A stretch of DNA of 64,000 nucleotides from contig JADGEB010000006.1 in the NCBI GenBank assembly GCA_016744595.1, positions 42,751-106,750 on the forward strand. Direction: 5' to 3'. Positions 38,379 to 47,958 of this stretch are shown here, one piece after another. Under the pieces are notes generated by a model. The model was given only the letters and a program-made list of their open reading frames with translations. It ran no database searches and had not been told where the DNA came from. This DNA comes from Desulfuromusa sp. GTDB taxonomy: Bacteria > Desulfobacterota > Desulfuromonadia > Desulfuromonadales > Geopsychrobacteraceae. The first letter of the stretch is position 1; every line of letters starts with the position of its first letter. The position numbers were made by a program, and so were the translations under genes.

Positions 38379-40628
38379 ATGACTGATATGATGTTGAAAC
38401 CAACAATAAATTTTCTGAAAAAAACCTGTTTTCTGCTGCTGACTACTTTGCACCTAGCATCCGGGTTAAGTGTTGCAGAAATTGATGTTAACTCAGCAAT
38501 CGAGCCGGAAAAACAAACAAGCAACCTTGAACCGGAGCTGCAAGTGCCATTCGAAACCTTACTGGCACTCGCAAAAGTGGATCCTGAAATCGTACCAACA
38601 AAGGAAACCCCAATCCACGCAGCATGCCAGCCGCTGCTATTGGAAGAGTTGATCCGTCAGGTCGTCTCTGATAATCAACAGATCCAAATGCAAAAAGCGG
38701 ACTGGATGATCAGACAAACTGAAGCAGACCAAACCCGCGCAATTTTTGAACCCGAATTTGTCACCTCATTGAAGCGAGAAGTAAATAACCAGCGGAACAG
38801 CGTTGAAGAATCTCTGGGCAGGGGGTTGGCAACAACTTATACCGAGCGGAACTGGAACTATGATGCAGCAGTACAGGCACTGGCACCCACCGGTGGGAAA
38901 GTAAAGTTGGGTTACAATTTAAACCAACTCTCCAACAGTCTTACCCGGTCACTGACCAACGAAGAAAAAGAATATCAAATGTACCTCGGTGTCAACCTGG
39001 CACAACCATTACTGAAAAATGCGGGATCAAAAGTGACCAAAATTGGAATTTTGAGCGCTGAACTTGAATCATCTGCAGCATTTCAGGAATACCGCTTAAA
39101 AATGATGCAGCGGGTCAGTAAAGTTTCAGTTGATTATTGGGATTACTATCAGGCGTATAAAAAGTTGGAGCTTAGAGACAATTCACACCGTATTGCAGAA
39201 CAAATTTTGATCGACAATCAAGAACGGTACCGTACTGGAAAAATGGCAGAAACCGAAGTTCTTGAAGCTGTGATCGGCGTCAATACGCGCAAATCTTTGC
39301 TCAGCGAAACAGCCCACGAACAATTGGAAATTGCCAATCGTCTGCGTAGCTTGTTGGGACTGACCGAATCCAGTCCAGACAAAATCAATCGTAGACGAAC
39401 CACTTTAGACAATAAACCCGTCGGCAGAACAAATTCAATCAGACAGAAAATAGAACCTTTGCCAGCCTCTCCAGTGACAATCGTACGCACCGAACTTAAG
39501 CATGTCATTGACAACTCCACAGCTCTGAAATTTGACTATGGTGAAAGTGGGCTGACTCCTTCGATGAAAAAAGATTTAGACGATCTGGCAGCAACACTGA
39601 AAGATAAACAGAACCTTTCTCTTAGAGTTATCGGCCATACTGACTCACATATGCTTTCACCAGAGAAAGCAAAACTCTATGGTAACAATTTTGGGTTTGG
39701 CCGACTTCGAGCCAAGAACACGGTTAAATATCTGGCAGAGCAACTCAAGCTTAACAAAAGCCAGTATAAAATTGGCACTGGTGGTCCATTTGAACCCGTC
39801 GCAGACAACGATACAGCAGAAGGACGAGCAAAGAACCGCCGAGTTGAGATATTTATTTCTTTTGACCAGCAAGTCAGCGAGAGAAAACAGACTGTAAGAA
39901 AGACGGAGACATCTCAACGGGAGAACCGTTCGCCAAGAGCACCACACCCGCTCAATCTTGCAATCTCCGAACCAGAGAACTTCGAACAACAGAACCTCAA
40001 TAATACAGAAATCATTGAAACAGCATTCAAGTTACGACCCGAATATCTAGCCGCCAGAAAAAAATTGGAACAGGCAGAAATCAAAATCAGCTTTGCCAAA
40101 AATCAACGTTGGCCAGAGCTTGACCTGTTGGCCAGCTATGGCCTGAACGGACTTGATTTTGAAACAGGTGATTCATGGCAACAAATTGGAGAGGGCGATT
40201 ATTCATCTTGGTCAGCGGGGTTACAGCTCCGTCTGCCTCTGCAAGGGGGAATCGAAAGTCGCAGCAAACTGAGAAAATCGGAGTTGGAAAAACGGCGTCA
40301 ACTAATGGTTCTGAAGGATATCGAAATTGAATTAAAAAACCGGATCGATACAGCCATAGGCAATGTATTCAGCACGACAGAGCAATTAAAATATGCGCAA
40401 CAAATTATTGACATCCAAAAACGTTTATTTGATGCCGAGCTAGCTAAACTGCAAGCGGGTCAAAGCAGCAGTCGACTGGTTCTGGAAAAGGAAGACAATT
40501 ATCGTTCAGCCAGAGAAACGGCACTGGTCAATACAGTGAAACGACAACGAGCCCTGGTAGAAATGGAACTGGCCGGTGGCTCTATCCTGAAAAAATACGG
40601 GGTGGACATCATGGAGACAGGGCTTTGA
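38379..40628 (+). CDS. TolC-like outer membrane protein with inserted OmpA domain
   Basis: First gene of the export operon, about 749 aa (frame open from 38307). After a signal peptide (KKTCFLLLTTLHLASGLSVA) come two TolC-type helical halves. The first has LLLEELIRQVVSDNQQIQM and a coiled helical region, the second ends with LVNTVKRQRALVEMELAGGS, the usual TolC-like C-terminal helix. Between them, at about residues 376-496, lies an OmpA-like peptidoglycan-binding domain: LKFDYGESGLTPSMKKDL, VIGHTDSH and GRAKNRRVEIFIS. An OmpA domain placed in the middle of a TolC protein is unusual; it may anchor the channel to the cell wall. Start uncertain: no good ribosome binding site for the ATGs at 38379, 38388 or 38391. 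Confidence 0.88.
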   Translation: MTDMMLKPTINFLKKTCFLLLTTLHLASGLSVAEIDVNSAIEPEKQTSNLEPELQVPFETLLALAKVDPEIVPTKETPIHAACQPLLLEELIRQVVSDNQQIQMQKADWMIRQTEADQTRAIFEPEFVTSLKREVNNQRNSVEESLGRGLATTYTERNWNYDAAVQALAPTGGKVKLGYNLNQLSNSLTRSLTNEEKEYQMYLGVNLAQPLLKNAGSKVTKIGILSAELESSAAFQEYRLKMMQRVSKVSVDYWDYYQAYKKLELRDNSHRIAEQILIDNQERYRTGKMAETEVLEAVIGVNTRKSLLSETAHEQLEIANRLRSLLGLTESSPDKINRRRTTLDNKPVGRTNSIRQKIEPLPASPVTIVRTELKHVIDNSTALKFDYGESGLTPSMKKDLDDLAATLKDKQNLSLRVIGHTDSHMLSPEKAKLYGNNFGFGRLRAKNTVKYLAEQLKLNKSQYKIGTGGPFEPVADNDTAEGRAKNRRVEIFISFDQQVSERKQTVRKTETSQRENRSPRAPHPLNLAISEPENFEQQNLNNTEIIETAFKLRPEYLAARKKLEQAEIKISFAKNQRWPELDLLASYGLNGLDFETGDSWQQIGEGDYSSWSAGLQLRLPLQGGIESRSKLRKSELEKRRQLMVLKDIEIELKNRIDTAIGNVFSTTEQLKYAQQIIDIQKRLFDAELAKLQAGQSSSRLVLEKEDNYRSARETALVNTVKRQRALVEMELAGGSILKKYGVDIMETGL

Positions 40629-41488
40629 ACAAAATAAAGGATATCTGGAAGGTTTTATCCATTGGGGCAAAGGAACTTCTGCTGGGCGGAACCTTAGTTC
40701 TTATTTTATTATGCCAAGCACAGTTATCACATGCCGAACAGGTCGGAATCTCAGGATTCACCGAGCCCGCACAGGATTCAGCATTGGGACTATCCATTTA
40801 CGGCCGAGTTACAACAATCCATGTTGCAGAAGGTGAAAAAGTTAAACAGGGGCAACTGCTGCTGCAATTGGATCAGGAGCTAGAACAATTTGAAGTTCAG
40901 CGTCGTAAACTTCTATGGGAAAGTAAAGTTGAAATTGAATCGGTTTCCAAGCAGGTTAAAACACTACAAAATCACCTGAACTCTACCCGTGATCTGTATC
41001 AATCAACCGGCTCAATCCCCCGTGAAGAATTGGAAAACAAGGAGCTGGAACATGTTTTTGCCGTTGCTGAACTCAATCGTCTGAAAACAACTGAGAAACG
41101 GGAAAAGATCGAATACAACACTGCCAAACAACAACTGTCCAAACGCAACCTTTATGCCCCATTTGCCGGAAAAGTTGCAGAGATTTTAATCGGTATCGGC
41201 GAAAATTGTGAAGTAGATACACCACTGATCCGCCTGGTTGATGACAGTCGTGGTTATTTTGTTGCCAATGTTGAATTGGAAATTGTGACAAAGTTTGCTG
41301 TAGGACAAAAGGTTCAGCTACAACTACAAAATGGCGCAGATCCGATCATCATGGAAGCGCAGCTGGTTTTCATCAGCCCCCTGATTGATCCGGCCAGTGG
41401 ACTCAGAAAAATCAAGGCGGAATTTGACAATCATGAACAGACAATTGTTCCCGGAATCGCGGGTTTGATGCTGATACCGGATCAGTAA
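40625..41488 (+). CDS. HlyD-type periplasmic adaptor protein
   Basis: A 287-residue membrane fusion protein with an N-terminal membrane anchor or signal (LLLGGTLVLILLCQAQLSHA), a lipoyl-like half (YGRVTTIHVAEGEKVKQGQL), a coiled-coil hairpin (about residues 90-160) and a second lipoyl half (LYAPFAGKVAEILIGIGE) followed by a beta-barrel. It starts with TTG, overlapping the preceding stop (TTGA) with GGAG nearby; no ATG or GTG fits better. It presumably bridges the inner-membrane components to the TolC-OmpA channel. Confidence 0.88.
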   Translation: MNKIKDIWKVLSIGAKELLLGGTLVLILLCQAQLSHAEQVGISGFTEPAQDSALGLSIYGRVTTIHVAEGEKVKQGQLLLQLDQELEQFEVQRRKLLWESKVEIESVSKQVKTLQNHLNSTRDLYQSTGSIPREELENKELEHVFAVAELNRLKTTEKREKIEYNTAKQQLSKRNLYAPFAGKVAEILIGIGENCEVDTPLIRLVDDSRGYFVANVELEIVTKFAVGQKVQLQLQNGADPIIMEAQLVFISPLIDPASGLRKIKAEFDNHEQTIVPGIAGLMLIPDQ

Positions 41489-41512
41489 CCGTATTTGTTA
41501 ATTGGACTGACT

Positions 41513-43324
41513 GTGCCAAACATCTCGTCAATCAAAGATCTCCATTTTTTTACCGGACATGCGGGTCAATTCTGGCCGGCCTTTCTAACCTTTGCCTGTC
41601 AGCAGACAAAAGCAGACAGCTGCATTCTACTAGTAAAAAAATTGAAGGGCTGGCAATACTATTACCAGTGGCCGGAGAATCTACCGCAGTGGACATCCAA
41701 AGACGTTCTCCCCGTACACCTACGACAACTTGCTGACAAAGCCCTGGAAAAAGGAACGTCCACTCTATGCGCACAGCAAGATAAATCACCTGTACTCATT
41801 GGTTTACAGCTAGAGGAATATCAATCTGAAGTCCCTAAAATTGGAATTTTCAGCGTGCCGGCACAACACGGTGCCGAAGCTGAACTACTTTTACAAACCC
41901 TGCAATTGCTCGCAGACACCCCGGCACTATACCAAAAAGAAAGAGCCAACCAACAACGCCAACAGGATCAAATTTGCTTTGCTGATGCTCTCGAATTGTT
42001 GCTGTTGCTTAACGAACAGAAAAAATTTATCGCTGCAACGATGACGATTGTTAATGAAATTGCTGCCCGCTACCGTTGCAGTCGCGTCAGTCTGGGCTGG
42101 TTGGAAAAAGGTTATATTCGGCTACAGAGTATCAGCCATATGGAACAGTTTGAGCCAAAGATGGAGATCGTCAACCAGCTTGAATCCGCTATGGAAGAGG
42201 CTCTCGATCAGGATGTAGAAATTCAGCACCCTTCTTCTCACGTAGTCGGTCCAGTCAACCACGATCATGAAAAATACGCCCGTAACCAACAGGTACAACA
42301 TTTGGTTTCTCTGCCATTACGGGTCTCGGGACAATCCACAGGAGTTCTAACCTGTGAGCGAGATATTGGTTCTTTCAGCGATACGGATATCCGCAGCTTA
42401 AGGATTCTTTGTGATCAAATTGCACACCCCTTGGAACAGCGAAAAAAAACTGACCGGTGGATCGGGGTCAGAATTGTGGACAGTATTAAGGAGAAAACCT
42501 CTATCTTTGTTGGCGTGGAACACACTCTAGCAAAATTGATCGGTCTGCTGTGTTGTGGGCTGCTGCTGGCAATGATTTTGGTCAAACTCCCCTATCGGGT
42601 TGAGGCACCGTTTATTTTACGCAGCAAAGATGTTCGTCAGATCACAGCCCCTTTTGCCGGATACATTGATCAAGTACAGGCTGAAATCGGACAAAAAGTT
42701 GAACCAGGAAGCCCCCTTTTAAATCTTGATAATAGTGACTTATTATTGGAAGAAGCAGCAGCACTAGCCAATCAAGTCCGCTATTTTCGAGAAGCGGAAA
42801 AGTTTCGAGCCAGAAATTCACTGATTGACATGAAAATCGCCCAGGCACAAGCGGATCAAGCACAAGCCCAGCTGGAATTAGTTCAATACCGGATCAAACA
42901 GGCACAATTGCGTTCCCCTATCAGTGGCATTATCGTTGAAGGAGATAATGATGAACAGCGTGGTGCTCCAGTAGAAAAGGGGGAGTTGCTGTTCAAAGTG
43001 GCTCGACACGAAAAATTATTTGCCGAAGTTAAAATCGCCGAACAGGATATTCACGAAATCTCCACTGGACAATATGGTAAACTGGCATTTGTCAGCCGTC
43101 CACAACAAAACTACCCATTTTTGATCAAACAAATTGATCCACTAGCACAGCCCGAAGATTCCGGAAATATTTTTGTTGCTCGAAGTGAAATTTTCATCGC
43201 TGGAGATTCATGGTGGCGACCGGGGATGAGCGGCATCGCAAAAATTGAGGTCAGCAAGCGCAGAGTTATATGGATTATCAGTCATCGCACGATCAATTTT
43301 CTGCGACTCCTGATCTGGTGGTAA
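41513..43324 (+). CDS. GAF domain fused to HlyD-type membrane fusion protein
   Basis: About 603 aa. A cytoplasmic N-terminal half with a GAF-like domain at about residues 165-310 (RYRCSRVSLGWLEKGYIRLQ, SLPLRVSGQSTGVL) precedes a membrane helix (LIGLLCCGLLLAMILVKL, near 345) and then a HlyD-type periplasmic half with lipoyl segments TAPFAGYIDQVQAEIGQKVE and RSPISGIIVEGDN around a helical hairpin. The GAF-HlyD arrangement could let a cytoplasmic signal control the exporter. The frame is open from a TTG at 41495; I use the GTG at 41513, which has a weak ribosome binding site. It lies 25 bp after the preceding gene and 4 bp before the M50 gene. Confidence 0.85.
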   Translation: MPNISSIKDLHFFTGHAGQFWPAFLTFACQQTKADSCILLVKKLKGWQYYYQWPENLPQWTSKDVLPVHLRQLADKALEKGTSTLCAQQDKSPVLIGLQLEEYQSEVPKIGIFSVPAQHGAEAELLLQTLQLLADTPALYQKERANQQRQQDQICFADALELLLLLNEQKKFIAATMTIVNEIAARYRCSRVSLGWLEKGYIRLQSISHMEQFEPKMEIVNQLESAMEEALDQDVEIQHPSSHVVGPVNHDHEKYARNQQVQHLVSLPLRVSGQSTGVLTCERDIGSFSDTDIRSLRILCDQIAHPLEQRKKTDRWIGVRIVDSIKEKTSIFVGVEHTLAKLIGLLCCGLLLAMILVKLPYRVEAPFILRSKDVRQITAPFAGYIDQVQAEIGQKVEPGSPLLNLDNSDLLLEEAAALANQVRYFREAEKFRARNSLIDMKIAQAQADQAQAQLELVQYRIKQAQLRSPISGIIVEGDNDEQRGAPVEKGELLFKVARHEKLFAEVKIAEQDIHEISTGQYGKLAFVSRPQQNYPFLIKQIDPLAQPEDSGNIFVARSEIFIAGDSWWRPGMSGIAKIEVSKRRVIWIISHRTINFLRLLIWW

Positions 43325-43328
43325 GGTT

Positions 43329-45491
43329 ATGACAACCAATCAACGCACCTTCAGTGAATCCTGGCATCGTGTCGCAGAATTGCGAGTATCATTACGTCCA
43401 TCTGTCACAATCCGCAAACAGCTGTTTCGCGGAGAAACTTGGTACGTTCTGCAAGATCCCTTCAATAACAATTTCTTTCGATTGACTCAAGCAGCTTACA
43501 ATTTTGTGATCAGACTGAAAATTTCTCGTCCGGTTGCCCAAATCTGGGAAGAAAACCTTGAACAAAATCCTGATTCAGCACCAGGACAAGAAGAGGTCAT
43601 TCAACTACTTGCGCAACTTTATCATGCCAACTTGTTATTCAGTGAACTTGCTATCGACAGTCAGAAACTATTCGAACGTTATCGGAAAAGACAACAACGG
43701 GAGGGTCGCAGCAAACTTCTCAGCCTGATGTTTTTCCGCATCCCACTATTCGATCCACAACCCTGGCTTAACAGATTTTCGGTGCTGGTACAATTATTCA
43801 CCAGCCGCATTGCTTTTACGCTCTGGTGTCTAGTTCTGCTGCTGGCAGGAAAAGGGTTGCTCGAACAATTTTCCTCATTGACCAGCGAGATGAAAAACCT
43901 ACTGGAATTTGACAATCTCCTCCTTCTTTATTGTGGGCTGGTGATTGTTAAAACTCTGCACGAGGCAGGTCATACTCTGGTCTGTAAACGCTTTGGTGGT
44001 GAAGTTCATACCGTTGGAGTTATGTTCATTATTTTTGCTCCGCTGCCCTATATGGATGCAACAGCAAGTTGGTCTTTCCGCGACCGTCAAAAACGCATTC
44101 TGGTCTCGGTTTCAGGAATGTTGTTTGAGTTTTTTGCGGCAGCCTGTGCCGCCTTGATCTGGGCAAATACCGGCCCCGGAGTCATCCATAGTGTTGCCTT
44201 GAATATCCTTATTATTGCGTCAATTTCAACTCTGGTATTCAACGCCAACCCATTGCTGCGCTATGACGGCTATTATATTCTTTCCGACCTGCTCGATATT
44301 CCAAACTTACAACCTCGGTCACTCGCCCATTTAAAACACCTGGCACGGCGTTATTTGTTCGGCCAGAAACAATCAACCAGCCCGGCAAATAGTCACACAG
44401 AAGCCTTCTGGTTAACCGGCTATGGACTTCTCAGCGGCGTCTATCGACTATTTGTTTATGGTGGAATCATTCTCTTTGTTGCGGATCGTTTTCTTCTAGC
44501 TGGTTTGGTCATGGCAATTTTCTGCTTAATAATCTGGGGAGTACTGCCTGTGGGGCGCCTCATCAACTACCTGCTCACCAGCCCGGAGTTGGCCAGAATA
44601 CGTCCGAAAGCTCTCATTTCCAGTTTGACAATATTCATAATCATAAGTTCTTTCTTCATGGTGGTTCCAATGCCAAACCAATTTAGAGCTCCAGGCATCC
44701 TTGAGGCGAAAAATCATATTGAAATTTCGACTCAGACTGACGGGCAGATAATCGATATTTTTCACACGAGCGGTTCACAGATCATCACAGGAAATCCCTT
44801 ATTTCAACTCGTCAATCCAGAACTTGAAATAAAACTCCAGCTAGTCACTGCCCAACGAGATGAAGTTTTATTCCTGCAACAACAGGGTGCTGTTTTACAG
44901 GGTGATGTCACGCGCTTAACCCTACAGAAACGCCTGACTGCGCTGGACACTAAACTGGCAGAGTTGCAACGCCGGAAGAGGTCACTGCTTATCTCTGCAA
45001 CCCAATCAGGAACTTGGTTTGCCCCACGACAGGAGCAACAAATTGGAAGCTGGGTACCAAGAGGAATCAAACTGGGTGAAATTATTTCAAACGATAATTT
45101 TCTTTTTACTGCTGCAATTCCTCAAGAAGAAGCTGCCAATATTTTTCTGCAGCAACCTGCCGAACAGAGTGTTGTTCGTTTGGCAGGAATGGAAAATAAC
45201 AAGTTCCCAGTAGAAAATTATCAAGTCATCCCTTTTGAACAAGGAAAGCTCCCCTCTGCAGTCCTTGGTTGGAAAAGTGGTGGAGTCATTCCTGTGGTGG
45301 AAACGGACGCACAAGGACTACAGACCATTGAACCTTTCTTCCTCATTTCGGCTGAACTAGATAAAATCAGCGGGCAGTCTTTGCGCCATGGACATTCAGG
45401 TGAAATTCGCTTCACCCTCCCCGCAGAACCATTAATGAAACAGTTTTATCGTAAAACCAGGCAATTCCTGCAACATCGGTATCAGACATGA
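43329..45491 (+). CDS. Site-2-protease-like M50 protein with PqqD-like and HlyD-like domains
   Basis: A 720-residue polytopic protein. The N-terminal 100 residues resemble a PqqD-like winged-helix (LRPSVTIRKQLFRGETWYVL). A membrane region then holds the zinc metalloprotease motif HEAGH (H211, E212, H215) and, later, NANPLLRYDGYY, the second M50 signature. More membrane helices follow, then a periplasmic HlyD-like part (ILEAKNHIEISTQTDGQIID, GTWFAPRQEQQIGSWVP). A protease within an exporter operon may trim the substrate or the export signal at the membrane. It overlaps the SecA-like gene by four bases (ATGA). Confidence 0.88.
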   Translation: MTTNQRTFSESWHRVAELRVSLRPSVTIRKQLFRGETWYVLQDPFNNNFFRLTQAAYNFVIRLKISRPVAQIWEENLEQNPDSAPGQEEVIQLLAQLYHANLLFSELAIDSQKLFERYRKRQQREGRSKLLSLMFFRIPLFDPQPWLNRFSVLVQLFTSRIAFTLWCLVLLLAGKGLLEQFSSLTSEMKNLLEFDNLLLLYCGLVIVKTLHEAGHTLVCKRFGGEVHTVGVMFIIFAPLPYMDATASWSFRDRQKRILVSVSGMLFEFFAAACAALIWANTGPGVIHSVALNILIIASISTLVFNANPLLRYDGYYILSDLLDIPNLQPRSLAHLKHLARRYLFGQKQSTSPANSHTEAFWLTGYGLLSGVYRLFVYGGIILFVADRFLLAGLVMAIFCLIIWGVLPVGRLINYLLTSPELARIRPKALISSLTIFIIISSFFMVVPMPNQFRAPGILEAKNHIEISTQTDGQIIDIFHTSGSQIITGNPLFQLVNPELEIKLQLVTAQRDEVLFLQQQGAVLQGDVTRLTLQKRLTALDTKLAELQRRKRSLLISATQSGTWFAPRQEQQIGSWVPRGIKLGEIISNDNFLFTAAIPQEEAANIFLQQPAEQSVVRLAGMENNKFPVENYQVIPFEQGKLPSAVLGWKSGGVIPVVETDAQGLQTIEPFFLISAELDKISGQSLRHGHSGEIRFTLPAEPLMKQFYRKTRQFLQHRYQT

Positions 45492-47470
45492 ACTTCCAGA
45501 CAACGAGGTATCAACAAAACAAGCCCAATCATTTTGAATCACTGCACCAAGGTCTTGATCGATCAGCGCATCAACTATTTGGACGGTATCGGCGCAGAAA
45601 CAAAGTACGGCAAGATTGGCAGAAAATGGCAAATTCCATTCTGCAACAATCATATCTACTACAGGGCTTTTCCAATCAGGAGCTTCAACAGCAATTACTC
45701 CTGCTGAAACAGGCTTATCGTAGACGAAAAAAGAATCATACGTCGTTACAACAAACCTTTGCACTCATAACCGAAGTCGCGTCAAGAACGTTAGGAATGC
45801 GACCCTATGAAGTACAGATCCTTGCTGCAATTGCACTGTCTCATGGATATCTGGCAGAAATGGCTACCGGTGAGGGGAAAAGTCTGACCGCATGCTTTCC
45901 TGCTATCCTTGCCGCCTGGCAAACAAAGCCATGCCATATTATTACTGTTAATGATTATCTGGCAGAACGCGACACTGAAGAACTGGCTCCTCTGTATCAG
46001 TTTTGTGATATTTCTGTCGATTGGATCGGCAGCAAGATGAACTTAAGTGCGAGACAAAAAGGTTACGCTGCAGATGTTGTCTATATAACCAGTAAGGAAT
46101 TGTTGGCCGATTTTTTACGTGACCAGTTGCAATTGAAAGGTTGTCAGAATACCGAGCAACAGCGGCTCAGGCAAGCAAATGACCCTAGTAGTTTTCCCAT
46201 GGGGGCACTAGTCATGCGTGGTATTGACACAGCTATTATTGATGAAGCCGACAGTGTGCTGATTGATGAGGCCATAACTCCATTACTCATCTCCCAGCCG
46301 CAGAAAAACGTTTCTTTTCAAAATACTATCATTGAGACTCAAAAGTTTGCCGAGGCACTGACAACAGACATAGATTATCGGGTAGATAGTCGTTACCGGG
46401 AAATTAATCTGACAGAAACTGGTAAAAAAACGATTTCACAAAAAGCTGGGTCTCTGCCTGGGATATTTCAAAATGAACAGCGTTGCAAAGAACTGGTTCT
46501 GACTTGTCTTCTAGCCAAAGAATTCTATCGGCGGGATGATAATTATGTGGTTACCGATAATAAAGTTCTTATTGTTGACGAATTTTCCGGACGTATGATG
46601 CCAGGCCGAAGTTGGAGACAAGGACTCCATCAAGCAATTGAAGCACGAGAAAACCTACCCCTCTCAAATCCAAATGAAACCTTGGCGCGGTTGAGCTTCC
46701 AAAATTTCTTCCGCATGTTTCAAAACCTCTGTGGACTAACTGGAACGGCACAGGAAGTGGCAACAGAATTTTGGGATATTTATCAATTATCGGTGGTTTC
46801 AATCCCAACTCACCGTTCTTGTCAGAGAAAAACTCTAAAAAAACAATATTATCTGGGTCAAGAAAAAAAGTGGCAGGCAATCTGTGCTGAGATTGCCTGT
46901 TGCCAAGCATCTGGACAACCGGTATTGGTCGGGACAAGGAGCCTTGCGGCCAGCAACATACTTGCAGAAATGTTAACCAGTCAAGCCATTCCATTCCAGT
47001 TATTGAATGCACTGAATCATAAAAAAGAAGCAGAAGTTATCGCTTCTGCTGGACAATTGGGGAAAGTTACAATTGCCACGAATATGGCTGGCCGGGGAGC
47101 TGATATCAAACTCGATAAAAAAGTTATTCACTTAGGCGGGTTACACGTCATTCTGTCTGAACATCACGAATCAAAACGGATTGATCGACAACTTCTAGGT
47201 CGTTGTGCTCGACAGGGAAACCCTGGCTCGGTACGAAACTACGCGAGCCTTGAGGATGACTTACTACAAAAATATGGTTCCAAACTACTAGTAAAAATAT
47301 TAAGCGATGGAATCTCGACTCAAAAAAAGAGAGGTTGGTTGTTTAATAAACTTATTAATCAGGCACAGAAATCGTCTCAAAAAATTGCCTACAAACAACG
47401 ATTAAACATCCTTGAAGTCGATACACAGCTTGAGAATCTTCTTTCGTTTGCACCATCACCAACAAAATAA
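45488..47470 (+). CDS. Short SecA paralogue
   Basis: A 660-residue DEAD-type ATPase clearly related to SecA. It has Walker A MATGEGKS (residues 125-132), TVNDYLAERDTEEL, Walker B IIDEADSVLIDEAITPLLIS and the motif VI-like GRCARQGNPGS. Compared with housekeeping SecA (about 850-900 aa) it lacks the C-terminal zinc-binding tail and most of the helical wing/scaffold region, and the DEVDS box reads DEADS. A second, accessory SecA (SecA2-like) next to an exporter suggests it feeds a specific substrate, here most likely the LEPR protein. Last gene of the operon. Confidence 0.9.
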   Translation: MNFQTTRYQQNKPNHFESLHQGLDRSAHQLFGRYRRRNKVRQDWQKMANSILQQSYLLQGFSNQELQQQLLLLKQAYRRRKKNHTSLQQTFALITEVASRTLGMRPYEVQILAAIALSHGYLAEMATGEGKSLTACFPAILAAWQTKPCHIITVNDYLAERDTEELAPLYQFCDISVDWIGSKMNLSARQKGYAADVVYITSKELLADFLRDQLQLKGCQNTEQQRLRQANDPSSFPMGALVMRGIDTAIIDEADSVLIDEAITPLLISQPQKNVSFQNTIIETQKFAEALTTDIDYRVDSRYREINLTETGKKTISQKAGSLPGIFQNEQRCKELVLTCLLAKEFYRRDDNYVVTDNKVLIVDEFSGRMMPGRSWRQGLHQAIEARENLPLSNPNETLARLSFQNFFRMFQNLCGLTGTAQEVATEFWDIYQLSVVSIPTHRSCQRKTLKKQYYLGQEKKWQAICAEIACCQASGQPVLVGTRSLAASNILAEMLTSQAIPFQLLNALNHKKEAEVIASAGQLGKVTIATNMAGRGADIKLDKKVIHLGGLHVILSEHHESKRIDRQLLGRCARQGNPGSVRNYASLEDDLLQKYGSKLLVKILSDGISTQKKRGWLFNKLINQAQKSSQKIAYKQRLNILEVDTQLENLLSFAPSPTK

Positions 47471-47501
47471 AAAACCCCACCTAGAATAACCAAGCAGGGT
47501 T
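47467..47501 (-). terminator. Intrinsic terminator of the ffh-rplS operon
   Basis: On the minus strand AACCCTGCTTGG and CTAGGTGGGGTT form a 12-bp stem (with G-U pairs) around TTATT and are followed by T residues. It lies between the stops of rplS and the convergent SecA-like gene. Confidence 0.8.
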
Positions 47502-47523
47502 CTTACTTACTATAAATTGATGA

Positions 47524-47871
47524 TCAAGCCATCCGCTTCTCAGAAATCCGAGCAGCTTTACCGCGCAGATTACGCAGATAATAGAGCTTGGCGCGACGCA
47601 CCTGACCGACACGAACAACTTCAATTTTATCAATGTTTGGTGAATGGAGTGGGAAAATCCGCTCAACTCCAATAGCACCAGACATTTTACGAACGGTATA
47701 AGAAGAGCCCAGTCCACGATTAACCCGCTTAATACAAACACCTTGGAAAATTTGAATCCGCTGCTTTTCACCTTCAGTAATTTTTACGTGAACCTTAATG
47801 GTATCACCAGCCTTAAAACGCGGGATATCCTTTTTGATCTGTTCCATTTCCAGTCTATCAATGATGTTCAT
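47524..47871 (-). CDS. rplS: Large ribosomal subunit protein bL19
   Basis: Ribosomal protein of 115 aa at the subunit interface. [27 protein letters not shown], and [19 protein letters not shown] are family signatures, as is the C-terminal [15 protein letters not shown]. It is the last gene of the ffh-rpsP-khpA-rimM-trmD-rplS operon and is followed by a good terminator. Confidence 0.97.
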   Translation of the reverse strand: MNIIDRLEMEQIKKDIPRFKAGDTIKVHVKITEGEKQRIQIFQGVCIKRVNRGLGSSYTVRKMSGAIGVERIFPLHSPNIDKIEVVRVGQVRRAKLYYLRNLRGKAARISEKRMA

Positions 47872-47958
47872 CTGTGTTCCTCCTCGATATTTCTATTTAG
47901 TTTTTCTCAATCGTTTAGTAATTTAGTATCAACTCACTAGCTTTGCGAGCTATCCAAT

